Positions 32,865 through 43,729 of a stretch of 64,000 bases of DNA are shown here, one piece after another. Made by a program: the position numbers and the translations under genes. Every line of letters starts with the position of its first letter. Position 1 is the first letter of the stretch. The notes beneath the pieces were generated by a model. It worked only from the letters and a program-made list of their open reading frames with translations. It had not been told where the DNA came from and did not search any database. This DNA comes from Providencia heimbachae ATCC 35613 (lineage in GTDB: Bacteria; Pseudomonadota; Gammaproteobacteria; Enterobacterales; Enterobacteriaceae): contig NZ_LXEW01000042.1 in the NCBI RefSeq assembly GCF_001655055.1, positions 62,001 through 126,000 of the forward strand, in the 5' to 3' direction.

Positions 32865-33194
32865 ATGTTTGGTAAAGGTGGATTGGGTAACCTGATGAAA
32901 CAGGCCCAACAAATGCAAGATAAAATGCAGAAAGTTCAGGAAGAAATCGCTCAACTAGAAGCGACGGGTGAATCCGGCGCGGGTATGGTTAAAGTGACCA
33001 TCAATGGTTCACATAACTGCCGTCGTGTTGAAATCGATCCTAGCTTGCTAGAAGATGACAAAGAAATGCTGGAAGACCTGATTGCTGCGGCATTCAATGA
33101 TGCGGCTCGCCGTATTGAAGAAACGCAAAAAGAAAAAATGGCTGGCGTTTCAAGTGGTATGCAACTACCACCAGGCTTTAAGATGCCATTCTAA
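32865..33194 (+). CDS. ybaB: Nucleoid-associated protein YbaB/EbfC family
   Basis: A small homodimeric DNA-binding protein of 109 residues. It shows the family pattern [21 protein letters not shown], then [36 protein letters not shown], ending in a helix. GAGAGAAAATT precedes the ATG. The stop codon overlaps the recR start by one base, indicating translational coupling in the dnaX-ybaB-recR unit. Confidence 0.95.
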   Translation: MFGKGGLGNLMKQAQQMQDKMQKVQEEIAQLEATGESGAGMVKVTINGSHNCRRVEIDPSLLEDDKEMLEDLIAAAFNDAARRIEETQKEKMAGVSSGMQLPPGFKMPF

Positions 33195-33793
33195 TGCAAA
33201 CAAGTCCGCTTCTTGAATCATTAATGGAAGCACTGCGCTGCCTCCCCGGAGTGGGGCCTAAGTCAGCGCAGCGCATGGCTTTTCACCTATTGCAGCGTGA
33301 TCGTAGTGGTGGCATGCGTTTAGCGCAGTCATTGACTCGGGCAATGTCTGAAATAGGGCATTGTCGTGATTGCCGAACGTTTACGGAACAAGATGTCTGT
33401 AATATTTGTGACAATCCACGTCGCCAGCAACAGGGGTTAATCTGTGTGGTGGAAAGCCCTGCGGATATTTATGCCATCGAACAAACAGGTCAGTTCTCAG
33501 GGCGTTATTTTGTTTTGATGGGGCATTTATCCCCTTTAGATGGTATAGGGCCGATGGATATTGGTCTGGATAGATTAGAAGAGCGTTTATCTTCGGAATC
33601 GATTACCGAGGTGATTCTGGCAACTAATCCGACAGTGGAAGGGGAAGCAACAGCAAACTATATTGCACAGATATGTGGGCAGTATGGGGTGATGGCGAGC
33701 CGTATAGCCCATGGGGTTCCAGTCGGTGGGGAGTTGGAGTTAGTTGATAGTACGACGCTTTCGCACTCGCTCTCCGGCCGTCTTAAACTTTGA
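33194..33793 (+). CDS. recR: Recombination mediator protein RecR
   Basis: Part of RecFOR, which loads RecA onto SSB-coated gapped DNA. It has 199 residues. The N-terminal helix-hairpin-helix is [17 protein letters not shown], the zinc ligands are in [18 protein letters not shown], and the Toprim domain begins [15 protein letters not shown]. It overlaps ybaB by one base. An ERIC element follows directly. Confidence 0.96.
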   Translation: MQTSPLLESLMEALRCLPGVGPKSAQRMAFHLLQRDRSGGMRLAQSLTRAMSEIGHCRDCRTFTEQDVCNICDNPRRQQQGLICVVESPADIYAIEQTGQFSGRYFVLMGHLSPLDGIGPMDIGLDRLEERLSSESITEVILATNPTVEGEATANYIAQICGQYGVMASRIAHGVPVGGELELVDSTTLSHSLSGRLKL

Positions 33794-33918
33794 TATCCTC
33801 GTCATACTTTGCGCCGCAGGTGTGTTGGCTTCACAAAGCTACCCGAATCACATACTTATGTATGCTCATCGGGATAGCTTTGTTTGCCGCCTTCCTGCAA
33901 CACAAATTATTTAGAGGA
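33794..33918. repeat. ERIC-type repeat, copy E
   Basis: A full copy right after the recR stop: CTCGTCATACTTTGCGCCGC on the left, GAATCACATACTTATGTATG in the centre, and TTGCCGCCTTCCTGCAACAC then AAATTATTTAGAGGATG on the right. It is one of the best matches to the published ERIC layout in this window. The rest of the 328-base recR-htpG gap is AT-rich and holds a heat-shock promoter candidate. Confidence 0.85.
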
Positions 33919-34037
33919 TGTTCTAAAACATCTAAAACATCTAAAATCTGAATTTTTCAAATAACGTAAGTGGCTGTCGGAATATTTTCTAATTCTCTGC
34001 TTTTATTCGTGATTTGTGGAATTTTTTGTTCTCTTCG

Positions 34038-34064
34038 CTTGAATTTTTGTTTTTCGCCCCCAGT
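34038..34064 (+). promoter_or_regulatory. Candidate sigma-32 heat-shock promoter of htpG
   Basis: CTTGAA at 34038-34043 and CCCCCAGT at 34057-34064 are 13 bases apart, matching the CTTGAAA / CCCCATnT consensus and spacing of sigma-32 promoters. The htpG ATG lies 57 bases downstream. htpG is a classical heat-shock gene, so the assignment fits. Confidence 0.7.
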
Positions 34065-34121
34065 TCTTCTGCATCGGTAAGTCAAACCTATCCAGTTAGA
34101 TTGATGAAATAGAGGCGATTA

Positions 34122-35996
34122 ATGAGCATGAAAGGACAGGAAACGCGTGGTTTCCAATCAGAAGTTAAACAACTACTGCAGTTGATGATCCACTCTCTTT
34201 ATTCAAATAAAGAAATCTTCTTGCGCGAGCTTATTTCGAATGCATCCGATGCGGCAGATAAACTCCGTTTCCGTGCGCTGTCCCAGCCAGAACTGTATGA
34301 GAATGATGGCGAATTACGCGTTCGAATCAGCGCTGATACAGATAAAGGTACACTGACGATCAGTGATAACGGCATTGGTATGAGCCGTGATGAAGTTATT
34401 GATAATTTAGGTACTATTGCGAAATCAGGCACAAAATCTTTTCTCGAATCTCTCGGAAGCGACCAAGCAAAAGATAGCCAAATGATTGGCCAGTTTGGTG
34501 TGGGTTTCTATTCTGCATTTATTGTGGCAGATAAAGTGACTGTACGCAGCCGTGCAGCGGGCGCTCCAGCAGACCAAGGGGTTTTCTGGGAATCTGTGGG
34601 TGAAGGCGATTATACCATCGCTGATATTGAGAAAGCAGAACGTGGAACTGAAATCACATTGCATCTGCGTGATGATGAAAAAGAGTATTTAGATAATTGG
34701 CGTTTACGCTCAGTCATTAGTAAATATTCTGACCATATTGCCTTACCGGTTGAAATAGAAACTAAAAATGAAGAAGACGGTACGGTTACTTGGGAAAAAA
34801 TAAACCAAGCTAAAGCGCTGTGGACTCGCAGTAAATCTGAAATTTCAGATGAAGAATATGTTGAATTCTATAAACATATTTCCCATGACTATGCAGATCC
34901 TCTCACTTGGACTCATAACCGTGTTGAAGGAAAGCAAGAGTACACAAGTTTGTTGTATGTGCCGTCACAAGCCCCATTCGATTTATGGAATCGTGACCAA
35001 CAGCACGGACTAAAGCTATATGTACAGCGCGTCTTTATTATGGACGATGCTGAACAGTTTATGCCTAACTATCTTCGTTTTATCCGTGGGGTGCTAGATT
35101 CAAACGACTTACCGTTGAACGTGTCTCGTGAAATTTTGCAAGATAGCGCATTGACTCGTAATCTTCGCAGCGCATTGACTAAGCGTGTACTGCAATTGCT
35201 TGAAAAATTAGCTAAAAATGATGCTGAGAAATATCAATCATTTTGGCAACAATTTGGCTTAGTGATGAAAGAAGGCCCAGCAGAAGATATGGGCAATGGG
35301 GAAACCATTGCCAAACTTCTGCGCTTTGCGACAACATATACCGATAGCAGCGAACAAAATGTCTCTTTAGAAGACTATGTTAGTCGTATGGTCGAAGGGC
35401 AGGATAAAATTTATTATATTACGGCTGATAGCTATGCGGCAGCAAAAGGCAGCCCGCATCTAGAGCTATTCCGTAAGAAAGGAATTGAAGTTCTTCTGTT
35501 GTCCGACCGCATTGATGAATGGATGATGAACTATTTATCTGAGTTTGATGGTAAACAGTTCCAATCTGTCAGCAAAGCCGATGAGTCATTGGATAAATTA
35601 GCGGATGAAAATCAAGCTGAGCAGGAAGAGGCAGATAAACAGCTCGCACCATTTGTTGAACGTGTAAAAAGCCGCCTAGGCGAACGTGTTAAAGAGGTTA
35701 AGTTAACACATCGTTTGACCGATACGCCTGCGATTGTAACAACGAATGTGGATGAAATGAGCACGCAAATGGCGAAGTTGTTTGCAGCTGCAGGGCAAGC
35801 TGCGCCAGAGGTTAAATATAACTTCGAGCTAAATCCAGCACATCCATTGGTTAAAAAAGCATCTGAAGTATCCGATGACGCTATTTTTGCAGATTGGGTT
35901 GATGTTTTGTTGGATCAAGCCTTACTTGCTGAGCGCGGCACATTAGAAGATCCAAACTTATTTATACGAAAAATCAATGAATTACTTTTGAAGTAA
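34122..35996 (+). CDS. htpG: Molecular chaperone HtpG (Hsp90)
   Basis: Cytosolic ATP-dependent Hsp90 chaperone of 624 residues. The N-terminal GHKL ATPase has [39 protein letters not shown] and [11 protein letters not shown]. The middle domain has the catalytic-arginine region [13 protein letters not shown], and the C-terminal domain dimerises. AGAGG six bases upstream supports ATG 34122; the E. coli start corresponds to ATG 34128, two residues later, so either is possible. A strong terminator follows. Confidence 0.97.
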   Translation: MSMKGQETRGFQSEVKQLLQLMIHSLYSNKEIFLRELISNASDAADKLRFRALSQPELYENDGELRVRISADTDKGTLTISDNGIGMSRDEVIDNLGTIAKSGTKSFLESLGSDQAKDSQMIGQFGVGFYSAFIVADKVTVRSRAAGAPADQGVFWESVGEGDYTIADIEKAERGTEITLHLRDDEKEYLDNWRLRSVISKYSDHIALPVEIETKNEEDGTVTWEKINQAKALWTRSKSEISDEEYVEFYKHISHDYADPLTWTHNRVEGKQEYTSLLYVPSQAPFDLWNRDQQHGLKLYVQRVFIMDDAEQFMPNYLRFIRGVLDSNDLPLNVSREILQDSALTRNLRSALTKRVLQLLEKLAKNDAEKYQSFWQQFGLVMKEGPAEDMGNGETIAKLLRFATTYTDSSEQNVSLEDYVSRMVEGQDKIYYITADSYAAAKGSPHLELFRKKGIEVLLLSDRIDEWMMNYLSEFDGKQFQSVSKADESLDKLADENQAEQEEADKQLAPFVERVKSRLGERVKEVKLTHRLTDTPAIVTTNVDEMSTQMAKLFAAAGQAAPEVKYNFELNPAHPLVKKASEVSDDAIFADWVDVLLDQALLAERGTLEDPNLFIRKINELLLK

Positions 35997-36025
35997 TTTA
36001 GTGATTCATTTTCGTTTTTGAGCAT

Positions 36026-36065
36026 AAACCACGCTTTAGTCGATACTTTAGCGTGGTTTTTTTCT
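36026..36065 (+). terminator. Rho-independent terminator of htpG
   Basis: AAACCACGCT pairs perfectly with AGCGTGGTTT around a 14-base loop, followed by further T residues. It lies 30 bases after the htpG stop. Confidence 0.9.
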
Positions 36066-36173
36066 TTTGCGAAGAAAGTTAAATGCGAAATCGTTTACGT
36101 GTCTTCTTGAGTAAAGCGCTATGCTAGTGGTATGGTAGCTTGTTTTCTTTTCAAATTATAAAAAACTAAATAG

Positions 36174-36833
<660 letters not shown>

Positions 36834-36851
36834 CAGTTAGAATATATGATT

Positions 36852-36885
36852 AATAAAGGCAGCGATAACCGCTGCCTTTATTTTT
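36852..36885. terminator. Terminator of adk
   Basis: AATAAAGGCAGCG pairs with CGCTGCCTTTATT (13 bp) around ATAAC, and is followed by TTT. It is an excellent intrinsic terminator 18 bases after the stop. Confidence 0.93.
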
Positions 36886-36959
36886 GTGCCACTTGCGGGC
36901 AAAAATAGTTATTAGGCTGTGATAAAGTTGGGAATTATTATCAAATAGGAACAATTGTC

Positions 36960-37943
36960 ATGTCAGAAAAAAAATATGGAATTCTACTCGCCAATTTAGG
37001 CACACCCGATGCCCCAACAACATCCGCAGTGAAACGCTATCTAGCCGAGTTTTTAAGTGATTCGCGTGTTATTGACGTACCTCGTATTATTTGGAAGCCT
37101 ATTTTACATGGTGCTATTTTGCCGCTTAGATCATCTAAAGTTGCCAAACTATATCAATCTATTTGGCTAGATGGCGGCTCACCACTTTTAGTCTATTCCC
37201 TCCGTCAGAAAGAAAAGCTCGCACAATGCTTTCCAAGCATTCCGGTTGAAATAGGTATGAGTTATGGTTCCCCATCCATAAAAAGTGCTGTAGATAGCTT
37301 AATTGGGCAGAATGTGACTGATTTAGTGGTGCTACCGTTATATCCTCAATATTCCTGCACGACTACCGCTGCAGTTTATGATGCCGTAACCCGTGTTTTT
37401 CAGGGAATGCGTACGATCCCATCGCTACATTTTATTCGCAGTTATGCGACACACCCGGCTTATATTCAAGCACTTGTCGCATCAATTGAAGAGAGTTTTG
37501 CTCAGCATGGTGAACCCGATAGACTGGTTTTATCTTTCCATGGTATTCCCCAGCGTTATTGCAATACCGGTGATATTTACCAACAAGAGTGTGAAAAGAC
37601 GGCTGAAAGACTTAGAGCGGCATTAAACTTTCCCAGTGAGAGAGTGCTATTAACTTATCAATCTCGTTTTGGCCGAGAGCCATGGTTGATGCCATACATG
37701 GATAAAACAATGCACGAATTACCCGCTCAGGGTGTTAAGTCCGTTCAAGTTATCTGCCCAGGCTTTTCAGTCGATTGCTTAGAAACATTAGAAGAAATAA
37801 GTGAGCAAAATAAAGAATTCTTTATTGGCAGCGGCGGGGAGAGTTATCACTATATACCTGCATTAAATGATAGTCAGAAAAGTATTGACATGCTTAAAAC
37901 TATTATTAATGACGAAAATATAAACATTGATGGCTTAAATTAA
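36960..37943 (+). CDS. hemH: Ferrochelatase
   Basis: Inserts ferrous iron into protoporphyrin IX, the last step of haem synthesis. It has 327 residues against 320 in E. coli. Signatures are [22 protein letters not shown], the metal-handling histidine in [13 protein letters not shown], and the glutamate-bearing [18 protein letters not shown]. It follows the adk terminator with its own leader. Confidence 0.96.
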   Translation: MSEKKYGILLANLGTPDAPTTSAVKRYLAEFLSDSRVIDVPRIIWKPILHGAILPLRSSKVAKLYQSIWLDGGSPLLVYSLRQKEKLAQCFPSIPVEIGMSYGSPSIKSAVDSLIGQNVTDLVVLPLYPQYSCTTTAAVYDAVTRVFQGMRTIPSLHFIRSYATHPAYIQALVASIEESFAQHGEPDRLVLSFHGIPQRYCNTGDIYQQECEKTAERLRAALNFPSERVLLTYQSRFGREPWLMPYMDKTMHELPAQGVKSVQVICPGFSVDCLETLEEISEQNKEFFIGSGGESYHYIPALNDSQKSIDMLKTIINDENINIDGLN

Positions 37944-38046
37944 TACAATAAACTGCGGTTATCTATATATCAAAAATTTCAAAGTTGACTATAATACTTA
38001 TCTAAAACTTAACGATACTATATAAAATATGTCATTTGGAATTAAT

Positions 38047-39177
38047 ATGAGCAATGATCAAGAGTCACAACGTGGTCTAAAAAAGACGTTAATGCAGAGC
38101 CCACAATTTAATATACAACCAAGTGATGAAATTGACCTAATGGCTTTATTTGCAGTATTACTGAGAAACAAATGGCTAATAATTTCATTTACGGTTGTGA
38201 TGACGGTTATTAGCATTGGTGTTGTAAGTTATTTGCCTCAAAAGTGGATCAGTACAGCGATTGTTATTCCACCAAGTTCTGAGGAAATTCAGGAAGTGAA
38301 CGCGCTGAGTGCGCAATTAAGTGTTTTAGAAGTCTCACTTGATTTAAGCGCTCAGCGTATTTTTAGTTCTTTTATTGATCAATATCGTTCAAAAGTGAAT
38401 CAGGAATCATATGTAAGAAGCACTGAGTATTATAACAAATTATCAGAACGTGTTGATTCAGAAGACAATACTCTTGCAAAGCAAAGACTGGTTAACCAGA
38501 TCATCTCTGATAGCATTCAGCTTAAAGATCAATCAAAAGAAAAAAACAGTACCTCGAATGATATTATTTTAAGCTTTAGTGCATCTAAGCCGACAGAAGC
38601 CCAAGACTTACTTGAAGGGTATGTACGCTATGCGGCATCGAAGGTGAGACAACAAATTAAAGTGGAAGTTGAGAATGCGATTGCCCAGCAACTGGTATTT
38701 GCGACAGAATCTTATAAACAAGAAGTATCTAAAATTCGTACTGAATACGATGTTAAAGTTGAAAGATTAAAGCGTGCAGTTGATATTGCAAAAGCCGCTG
38801 GGATTGAAAAACCGATTGCCAGTGATTCGGTTTCAATTAATGACGATCCTGATTATCCAATTGCCCTAGGAACAGAGGCGTTAGAAAAGAAATTACTGAT
38901 CGAGTCACAAAATCGTGATTTAGCTTTAATGAGTGAAAGCTTACAAAATCGTAAAAATTATATTAATAATTTAAATGAGCTAACGAGTAAAGAATTGGAT
39001 TTCACACCAGTAAAATTTATTCTTGCGCCGGATTTGCCATTGCGAAAAGAGTCTCCTAAATCTTCGTTGATTGTTGCATTAAGCGGAATATTAGCATTAA
39101 TTATAAGCTGTGCGTTTGTGTTAAGTCGCGAGCTATATCGAGACTACCGAAAAGAAAATAGCCATATTCACGAGTAA
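38047..39177 (+). CDS. Wzz/FepE-type polysaccharide chain-length determinant
   Basis: An inner-membrane polysaccharide co-polymerase of 376 residues. One hydrophobic segment lies near the N-terminus (WLIISFTVVMTVISIGVVSY) and one near the C-terminus (SSLIVALSGILALIISCAFV), bracketing a long periplasmic coiled-coil domain. The proline-rich block PDLPLRKESPKSSLI just before TM2 is a Wzz signature. Such proteins set O-antigen or enterobacterial common antigen length together with Wzy. ATG 38047 is preferred over ATG 38029 because TTTGGA lies six bases before it. It is not near an O-antigen cluster in this window; between hemH and gsk E. coli has aes. Which polysaccharide it controls is unknown. 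Confidence 0.85.
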   Translation: MSNDQESQRGLKKTLMQSPQFNIQPSDEIDLMALFAVLLRNKWLIISFTVVMTVISIGVVSYLPQKWISTAIVIPPSSEEIQEVNALSAQLSVLEVSLDLSAQRIFSSFIDQYRSKVNQESYVRSTEYYNKLSERVDSEDNTLAKQRLVNQIISDSIQLKDQSKEKNSTSNDIILSFSASKPTEAQDLLEGYVRYAASKVRQQIKVEVENAIAQQLVFATESYKQEVSKIRTEYDVKVERLKRAVDIAKAAGIEKPIASDSVSINDDPDYPIALGTEALEKKLLIESQNRDLALMSESLQNRKNYINNLNELTSKELDFTPVKFILAPDLPLRKESPKSSLIVALSGILALIISCAFVLSRELYRDYRKENSHIHE

Positions 39178-39192
39178 ACTCTTATTAATGAT

Positions 39193-39232
39193 CAAACCAG
39201 CACCTTGAGACAAGGGTGTTGGTTTGATTTTA
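39193..39232 (+). terminator. Terminator of the wzz-like gene
   Basis: CAAACCAGCACC pairs with GGTGTTGGTTTG (12 bp, one G-T pair) around a ten-base loop, followed by ATTTTAT. It lies 15 bases after the stop and separates the gene from gsk. Confidence 0.85.
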
Positions 39233-39275
39233 TCGTGCTAGAATAGGGGATGTTCCTTTTCTGATTTTTCTCAAT

Positions 39276-40589
39276 ATGAAATTCCCCGGCCAACGTAAGT
39301 CAAAGCATTACTTCCCTGTTAGTCTCAGAGATCCTCTTTTGCAACCACTTAAAGAAAGGATGACTGACGATGAAAATTGTAAATCATACATTGTAGGTAT
39401 TGATCAAACATTAGTTGATATCGAAGCTAAGGTTAATGATGAATTTATTCAGCGTTATCAATTAAGCCAAGGCCATTCGTTAGTTATTGAAGATGATGTA
39501 GCAGAGCGGCTATATGATGAATTAACGAGTAATTCATTGATTAGTCATGAGTTTGCCGGCGGTACCATTGGCAATACGCTACACAATTACTCGGTATTAG
39601 CGGATGATCGATCTGTTTTGTTAGGTACAATGTGTAATAACATTCAAATCGGTAGTTACTCATACCGTTACTTGTGCCATACCTCAAGTCGTATGGATCT
39701 CAATTATTTACAAGGTGTTGATGGGCCTATTGGCCGTTGCTTTACGCTGATCACCGAAAATGGTGAACGTACATTTGCTATCAGCCCTGGACATATGAAC
39801 CGTCTTCATCCTGATAGTATCCCCGAAGAAATAATTGCAGGGGCATCAGCGCTGGTTTTAACTGCCTATCTAGTGCGTTGCAAGCCGGGTGAAACGATGC
39901 CTGAAGCAACGATGCAAGCTATTGCGTACGCTAAAAAATATAATGTGCCAGTTGTATTAACCCTTGGCACTAAGTTTGTAATTGCACAAGACCCTCAGTT
40001 TTGGCGTGATTTCTTAGCAGAACACGTTTCTGTTGTGGCGATGAATGAAGATGAAGCATTGGAATTAACCGGTTTTAGCGACCCGTTATTGGCTTCGAAT
40101 ATGGCGCTAGATTGGGTAGATTTAGTGCTGTGTACCGCAGGGCCATCAGGTTTGTATATGGCAGGTTTTACTGAAGACGATAATAAACGTATCACCCAGC
40201 ACCCTTTGCTACCGGGTGCTATTGCTGAGTTTAATTTATATGAATTTAGCCGAGCGATGCGCCATCAAGATTGTACCGCGCCACTACGTATTTTTTCGCA
40301 TATCGAACCTTATATGGGAGGCCCCGAAAAAATCATGAATACAAATGGTGCCGGCGATGGTGCTTTATCTGCGTTACTTCATGATATTACGGCAAATTCT
40401 TACCATCGTTCAAACGTACCAAATTCAAGTAAACATGAACGCCAATACCTGACTTATTCCTCTCTAGCTCAAGTGTGCAAGTATGCAAATCGTGTTAGTT
40501 ATCAAGTTCTTACTCAGCACTCACCCCGTCTAACTCGCGGTCTTCCAGAAAAAGAAGATAGTTTAGAAGAATCTTATTGGGAAAGGTAA
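39276..40589 (+). CDS. gsk: Inosine-guanosine kinase
   Basis: PfkB-family kinase that phosphorylates inosine and guanosine for purine salvage. It has 437 residues against 434. The whole length matches E. coli Gsk, for example MKFPGQRKSKHYFPVSLRDP, GTIGNTLHNYSVLADDRSVL and the catalytic-Asp/anion-hole block MNTNGAGDGALSALLHDI. The C-terminus LTRGLPEKEDSLEESYWER is near identical. It is a single gene with its own terminator. Confidence 0.97.
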   Translation: MKFPGQRKSKHYFPVSLRDPLLQPLKERMTDDENCKSYIVGIDQTLVDIEAKVNDEFIQRYQLSQGHSLVIEDDVAERLYDELTSNSLISHEFAGGTIGNTLHNYSVLADDRSVLLGTMCNNIQIGSYSYRYLCHTSSRMDLNYLQGVDGPIGRCFTLITENGERTFAISPGHMNRLHPDSIPEEIIAGASALVLTAYLVRCKPGETMPEATMQAIAYAKKYNVPVVLTLGTKFVIAQDPQFWRDFLAEHVSVVAMNEDEALELTGFSDPLLASNMALDWVDLVLCTAGPSGLYMAGFTEDDNKRITQHPLLPGAIAEFNLYEFSRAMRHQDCTAPLRIFSHIEPYMGGPEKIMNTNGAGDGALSALLHDITANSYHRSNVPNSSKHERQYLTYSSLAQVCKYANRVSYQVLTQHSPRLTRGLPEKEDSLEESYWER

Positions 40590-40620
40590 TCTCATTATTA
40601 CCTAATTTGAGTGTAATAAG

Positions 40621-40662
40621 ATAAGGCCCCTGTATAAATTATATTATAAGGGGCCTTATTGT
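40621..40662. terminator. Terminator of gsk
   Basis: ATAAGGCCCC (40621-40630) pairs with GGGGCCTTAT (40650-40659) around a 19-base AT-rich loop, followed by TG. It lies 32 bases after gsk. The T run is short, so efficiency is uncertain. The rest of the gap to 40896 is AT-rich with one further hairpin and no gene. Confidence 0.7.
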
Positions 40663-40831
40663 TAATAATGGTTACCATTTTTATTTAAAACTAAAGGTAA
40701 ATAATTATTGCTGATATAAGTATTGAAATTAATTTCATCGATTAAATATTATTTAATTATAATAAGAGTAATTAATTGCACTTAAATTAAATTTCGGTGA
40801 GGTTAATATATAATCTGTGACTCACTCTTGG

Positions 40832-40879
40832 CTAAACCACGCCTTGATTTAGCGATTAGGGTATTCAGGCGTGGTTTAG
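40832..40879 (-). terminator. Hairpin at the 3' end of the EutH/kinase operon
   Basis: A perfect 12-bp stem, CTAAACCACGCC (40832-40843) with GGCGTGGTTTAG (40868-40879), lies 17 bases past the EutH-family stop. There is no T run on either strand, so it may stabilise the mRNA end or work with Rho rather than act as an intrinsic terminator. Confidence 0.6.
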
Positions 40880-40896
40880 TCAATACTAATATTTAA

Positions 40897-42147
40897 TTAA
40901 GCTTCTTTAGCTTCACCTAATTTACCATCAACTTTGACGGATTCAATTTCTTTGACATCTTCAGCTTCGTAACGCATTGCTTGCGGAACAGAGATTTTAA
41001 TTGCAATAAAGACAGCTAAGGATCCACCAACGAGTTTACCAAGCAAAATAGGGAGAACCAGCGTTGGTTGGAAGTTTGCCGTAAAGGCTAAGTGATCGCC
41101 AATGGTTGCTTGAGCACAAACACCGAATGCAACACAGAGCACTTTATCTCTTGCACGCATATCTTTGAATAAGTGATAAGTCGCAATAATGTTTGCCATC
41201 ACCATAATAAAGCCTAGAGAACCCGTATCGCTTAATTTTAAACGGTTACTGAGTGCACGAACTAAAGGCTTACAATAGCGTTGGAACAGATAACAAATTG
41301 GGAATGTACCTGCTAGCATGATACCAATGTAGCCGGCTATCTCAATGGCTCGAAATAATTCGTCCTGGTCTGCAAATAGCGGGTCGAATCCCCATGCCCC
41401 AAATACTTTGGTAAATACCCCTGTAAAATGTTCAACAATAGAGAAGGCTAACACTAATTTGACGAAGGCATCCATAATTTTACCAAAAATTAAAAAGCCT
41501 GCGACCATCCACATTGGGCGATATTTTAAACCCGCAGCTAATAAGAAACAGAATACAAATAACGGCATCAAATATTGCAACATGGTCAAAAAATCTAACG
41601 TTAATTGATGGGTTGCAGGTGAATTAGTGGAGATAATATCTCGAACCGGAATATTGTTGAATGTTATCAATAGCAGTGAAGCGAGCACACCAAATGGGAT
41701 CGAAATAAGCCCTGCCATTGCACCTAATGCAAGATATTTATGATCTTTTCGATTTAACATGGTTAGGCCAACTGGGATCAGGTAAACAATGGTTGCCCCT
41801 GATGTGTAGCCGATCAACATCGCAGTGATCCACATATCACGATTGGTTGTCAGTGCATCTGCAAGTTGGTAACCGCCCATATCAACCGCAATAATCGATA
41901 GAGCAGCGATAGAGACATCTGATCCTACCGATGAAAATATAGGACCTAATACATATGAGATAAGCTGTGAAAGTAGGGGAACTGCCGCCATGATCCCTGC
42001 TTGAGCAAGAAAAACAGGGCCGATTGAAAATATTCCGTTAACAAATTCTTTTCCAAGCGCGCTGGTGGGTCTAACAATAGAGGCTACGGCACCAATAATG
42101 GCTCCGCACATGATTAAGTAGATAATATAATTACCGAATTCAGCCAT
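40897..42147 (-). CDS. EutH-family transporter (ethanolamine-utilisation EutH homologue)
   Basis: A polytopic membrane protein of 416 residues with about ten hydrophobic segments, recognised as the EutH family by its length and blocks such as VRPTSALGKEFVNGIFSIGP, DMGGYQLADALTTNRDMW and LGFIMVMANIIATYHLFKDM. EutH takes up ethanolamine in eut operons. No other eut gene and no microcompartment gene is here. Instead it is the second gene of an operon with a GlpK-like kinase, 35 bases downstream of it, opposite two FAD oxidoreductases. That context suggests uptake of a polyol or amino-alcohol handled by the kinase. The substrate is unknown. The start is preceded by AAGGAAA. Confidence 0.82.
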   Translation of the reverse strand: MAEFGNYIIYLIMCGAIIGAVASIVRPTSALGKEFVNGIFSIGPVFLAQAGIMAAVPLLSQLISYVLGPIFSSVGSDVSIAALSIIAVDMGGYQLADALTTNRDMWITAMLIGYTSGATIVYLIPVGLTMLNRKDHKYLALGAMAGLISIPFGVLASLLLITFNNIPVRDIISTNSPATHQLTLDFLTMLQYLMPLFVFCFLLAAGLKYRPMWMVAGFLIFGKIMDAFVKLVLAFSIVEHFTGVFTKVFGAWGFDPLFADQDELFRAIEIAGYIGIMLAGTFPICYLFQRYCKPLVRALSNRLKLSDTGSLGFIMVMANIIATYHLFKDMRARDKVLCVAFGVCAQATIGDHLAFTANFQPTLVLPILLGKLVGGSLAVFIAIKISVPQAMRYEAEDVKEIESVKVDGKLGEAKEA

Positions 42148-42182
42148 GGTAGGGTTTCCTTTTTTATTTTATTTTGGAAAAT

Positions 42183-43622
42183 TTAATTTCTTAGTTGGCG
42201 AGAACGCGCAATGATGTCGCGATATTGTTCCATCACACCTTGCATATTCGTTCCATCTGGCGTTGTCACGATGGCATTGCGTCTGACAGCCATTTCGTGG
42301 GTGATCCCAAGTCCTTTACGAGCAAGTAAGGCTGCACCGAGTGCGGTGACTTCACGGTTTGCTGGTGTTTCAATATTTTTTTGTAATAAATTTGCTAAAA
42401 ATTGCTTAAAGTACTGATTTGACGACAACCCTCCATCGACAGAAATAGATGGGCCTAACGGTGAAATTTTTTCCATAGCGAAAATAACTTCTGCTGAACG
42501 CGCTGCGATTCCTTCTAATACCGATTGCATCATGTCTTTTTTGTCGGTATCTAGGGAAAGCCCTGCCCACAGTCCCGCAGCACTTCTATCCCAATATGGA
42601 CAGCCTAAACCGGATAAAGCGGGAACAAATGCCAGTCCTCTTTTAATTGCGGACTCGCTTCTAAAATCAGTAAGTTCATCGAATTGATCAAATAAACCTA
42701 TTTTTCGGGCCCAATTAATGGCTGAAGCCGCATTGTAGACCCCGCCATCAAGGCCAAATACAGGAGCTTCGCCCGGAAATTTCCAGCAAAGCGTTGGCAG
42801 TAAGCCAGATTCATGGGTTTGTGGGATATCTGTACCGGTAAGCGCTTGCAAGAAAGCACCTGTACCAAAAGTTATTTTGGCATCGCCTTTTTCTCGGCAA
42901 CCATGGCCAAACGTACCGGCAAATTGGTCAACAATAATTGATGTCACTGGGGTTAAGTGCCCATCAAGATTAATTGCACCGAAATCACCAATATTATCTT
43001 TCAGTGGTGGTAAACAGTGAATTGGTACACCGAATATTTCGCAGAGCTCTTCGTCCCATTCTAAGGTATGGATATTGAGTAATGAGGTGCGTGATGCTGA
43101 GTTGTAATCAGTCACAAAGACATCACAGAGCCTGTCAAGAAAGAAGGCATCCATGGTACCAATACGTAGCTTATTTTTATCTGCTAAGGTTTTTGCACCA
43201 ACCACATTCTCAATAATCCAGCCCATTTTGCTGGCGGAAAAATAAGGGTCGAGCGGTAAACCAGACTTTGACTGTACAATGGGTTCATAGCCGCTATCTT
43301 TGAGCTGTTGAATGTGTTTCTCTGTGCGTAAGTCCTGCCAAATAATTGCATTATAGAGTGGGCGCTTACTGTCAGCATCCCAAGCCACAATACTTTCACC
43401 TTGATGACAAATACCGATAGCATCCACAACCTCACAGCTATTTAAGCATTTAACAATATTGGCCAATATTTCTTCAGGATCGTGTTCAACCCAGCCACTA
43501 TTGAGCGTGATCTGCTTATGAGGAATGCTCATAGGGGAGTGGTAATGACCACTTTCATCAAAGACGACGACCCGGGTTCCCGTTGTTCCCTGATCGATAG
43601 CGGCATAACGTTGATTGAGCAT
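42183..43622 (-). CDS. FGGY-family kinase related to glycerol kinase, substrate uncertain
   Basis: A 479-residue carbohydrate kinase similar to GlpK throughout: AAIDQGTTGTRVVVFD phosphate-binding loop, NAIIWQDLRT, GLPLDPYFSASKMGW and GTGAFL. Of the glycerol contacts in GlpK, the tyrosine (Tyr127 in DPYFS), the glutamate (Glu76) and the aspartate (Asp232 in VDQFAGTFG) are kept. The arginine of the GlpK NQRE motif is replaced by Gly75 (CHQGESIVAW). This suggests a related but different polyol. It is upstream of the EutH-family gene in one operon, divergent from the oxidoreductases, and AGGAAGA precedes the start. Reading it as plain glpK would be too strong. Confidence 0.82.
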   Translation of the reverse strand: MLNQRYAAIDQGTTGTRVVVFDESGHYHSPMSIPHKQITLNSGWVEHDPEEILANIVKCLNSCEVVDAIGICHQGESIVAWDADSKRPLYNAIIWQDLRTEKHIQQLKDSGYEPIVQSKSGLPLDPYFSASKMGWIIENVVGAKTLADKNKLRIGTMDAFFLDRLCDVFVTDYNSASRTSLLNIHTLEWDEELCEIFGVPIHCLPPLKDNIGDFGAINLDGHLTPVTSIIVDQFAGTFGHGCREKGDAKITFGTGAFLQALTGTDIPQTHESGLLPTLCWKFPGEAPVFGLDGGVYNAASAINWARKIGLFDQFDELTDFRSESAIKRGLAFVPALSGLGCPYWDRSAAGLWAGLSLDTDKKDMMQSVLEGIAARSAEVIFAMEKISPLGPSISVDGGLSSNQYFKQFLANLLQKNIETPANREVTALGAALLARKGLGITHEMAVRRNAIVTTPDGTNMQGVMEQYRDIIARSRQLRN

Positions 43623-43729
43623 CGCTTTTCTTCCTAGTGTTATAAATGTTGTAATATGGTCTGTTTTTTTGCTTACTATCGTTCAATCGGAAATAAAATC
43701 CACAAAAAACTCACAATAAGTTTCATGAA

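Noticed and set aside
36026-36065. Shared AAACCACGC arms of the htpG terminator and the hairpin at 40832-40879 as a repeat family
   Set aside because: Only about nine bases are shared and the loops differ; coincidence is enough.
42183-43622. Calling the kinase plain glpK
   Set aside because: The NQRE arginine is replaced by glycine and the operon partners are not glpF/glpX, so the substrate is left open.
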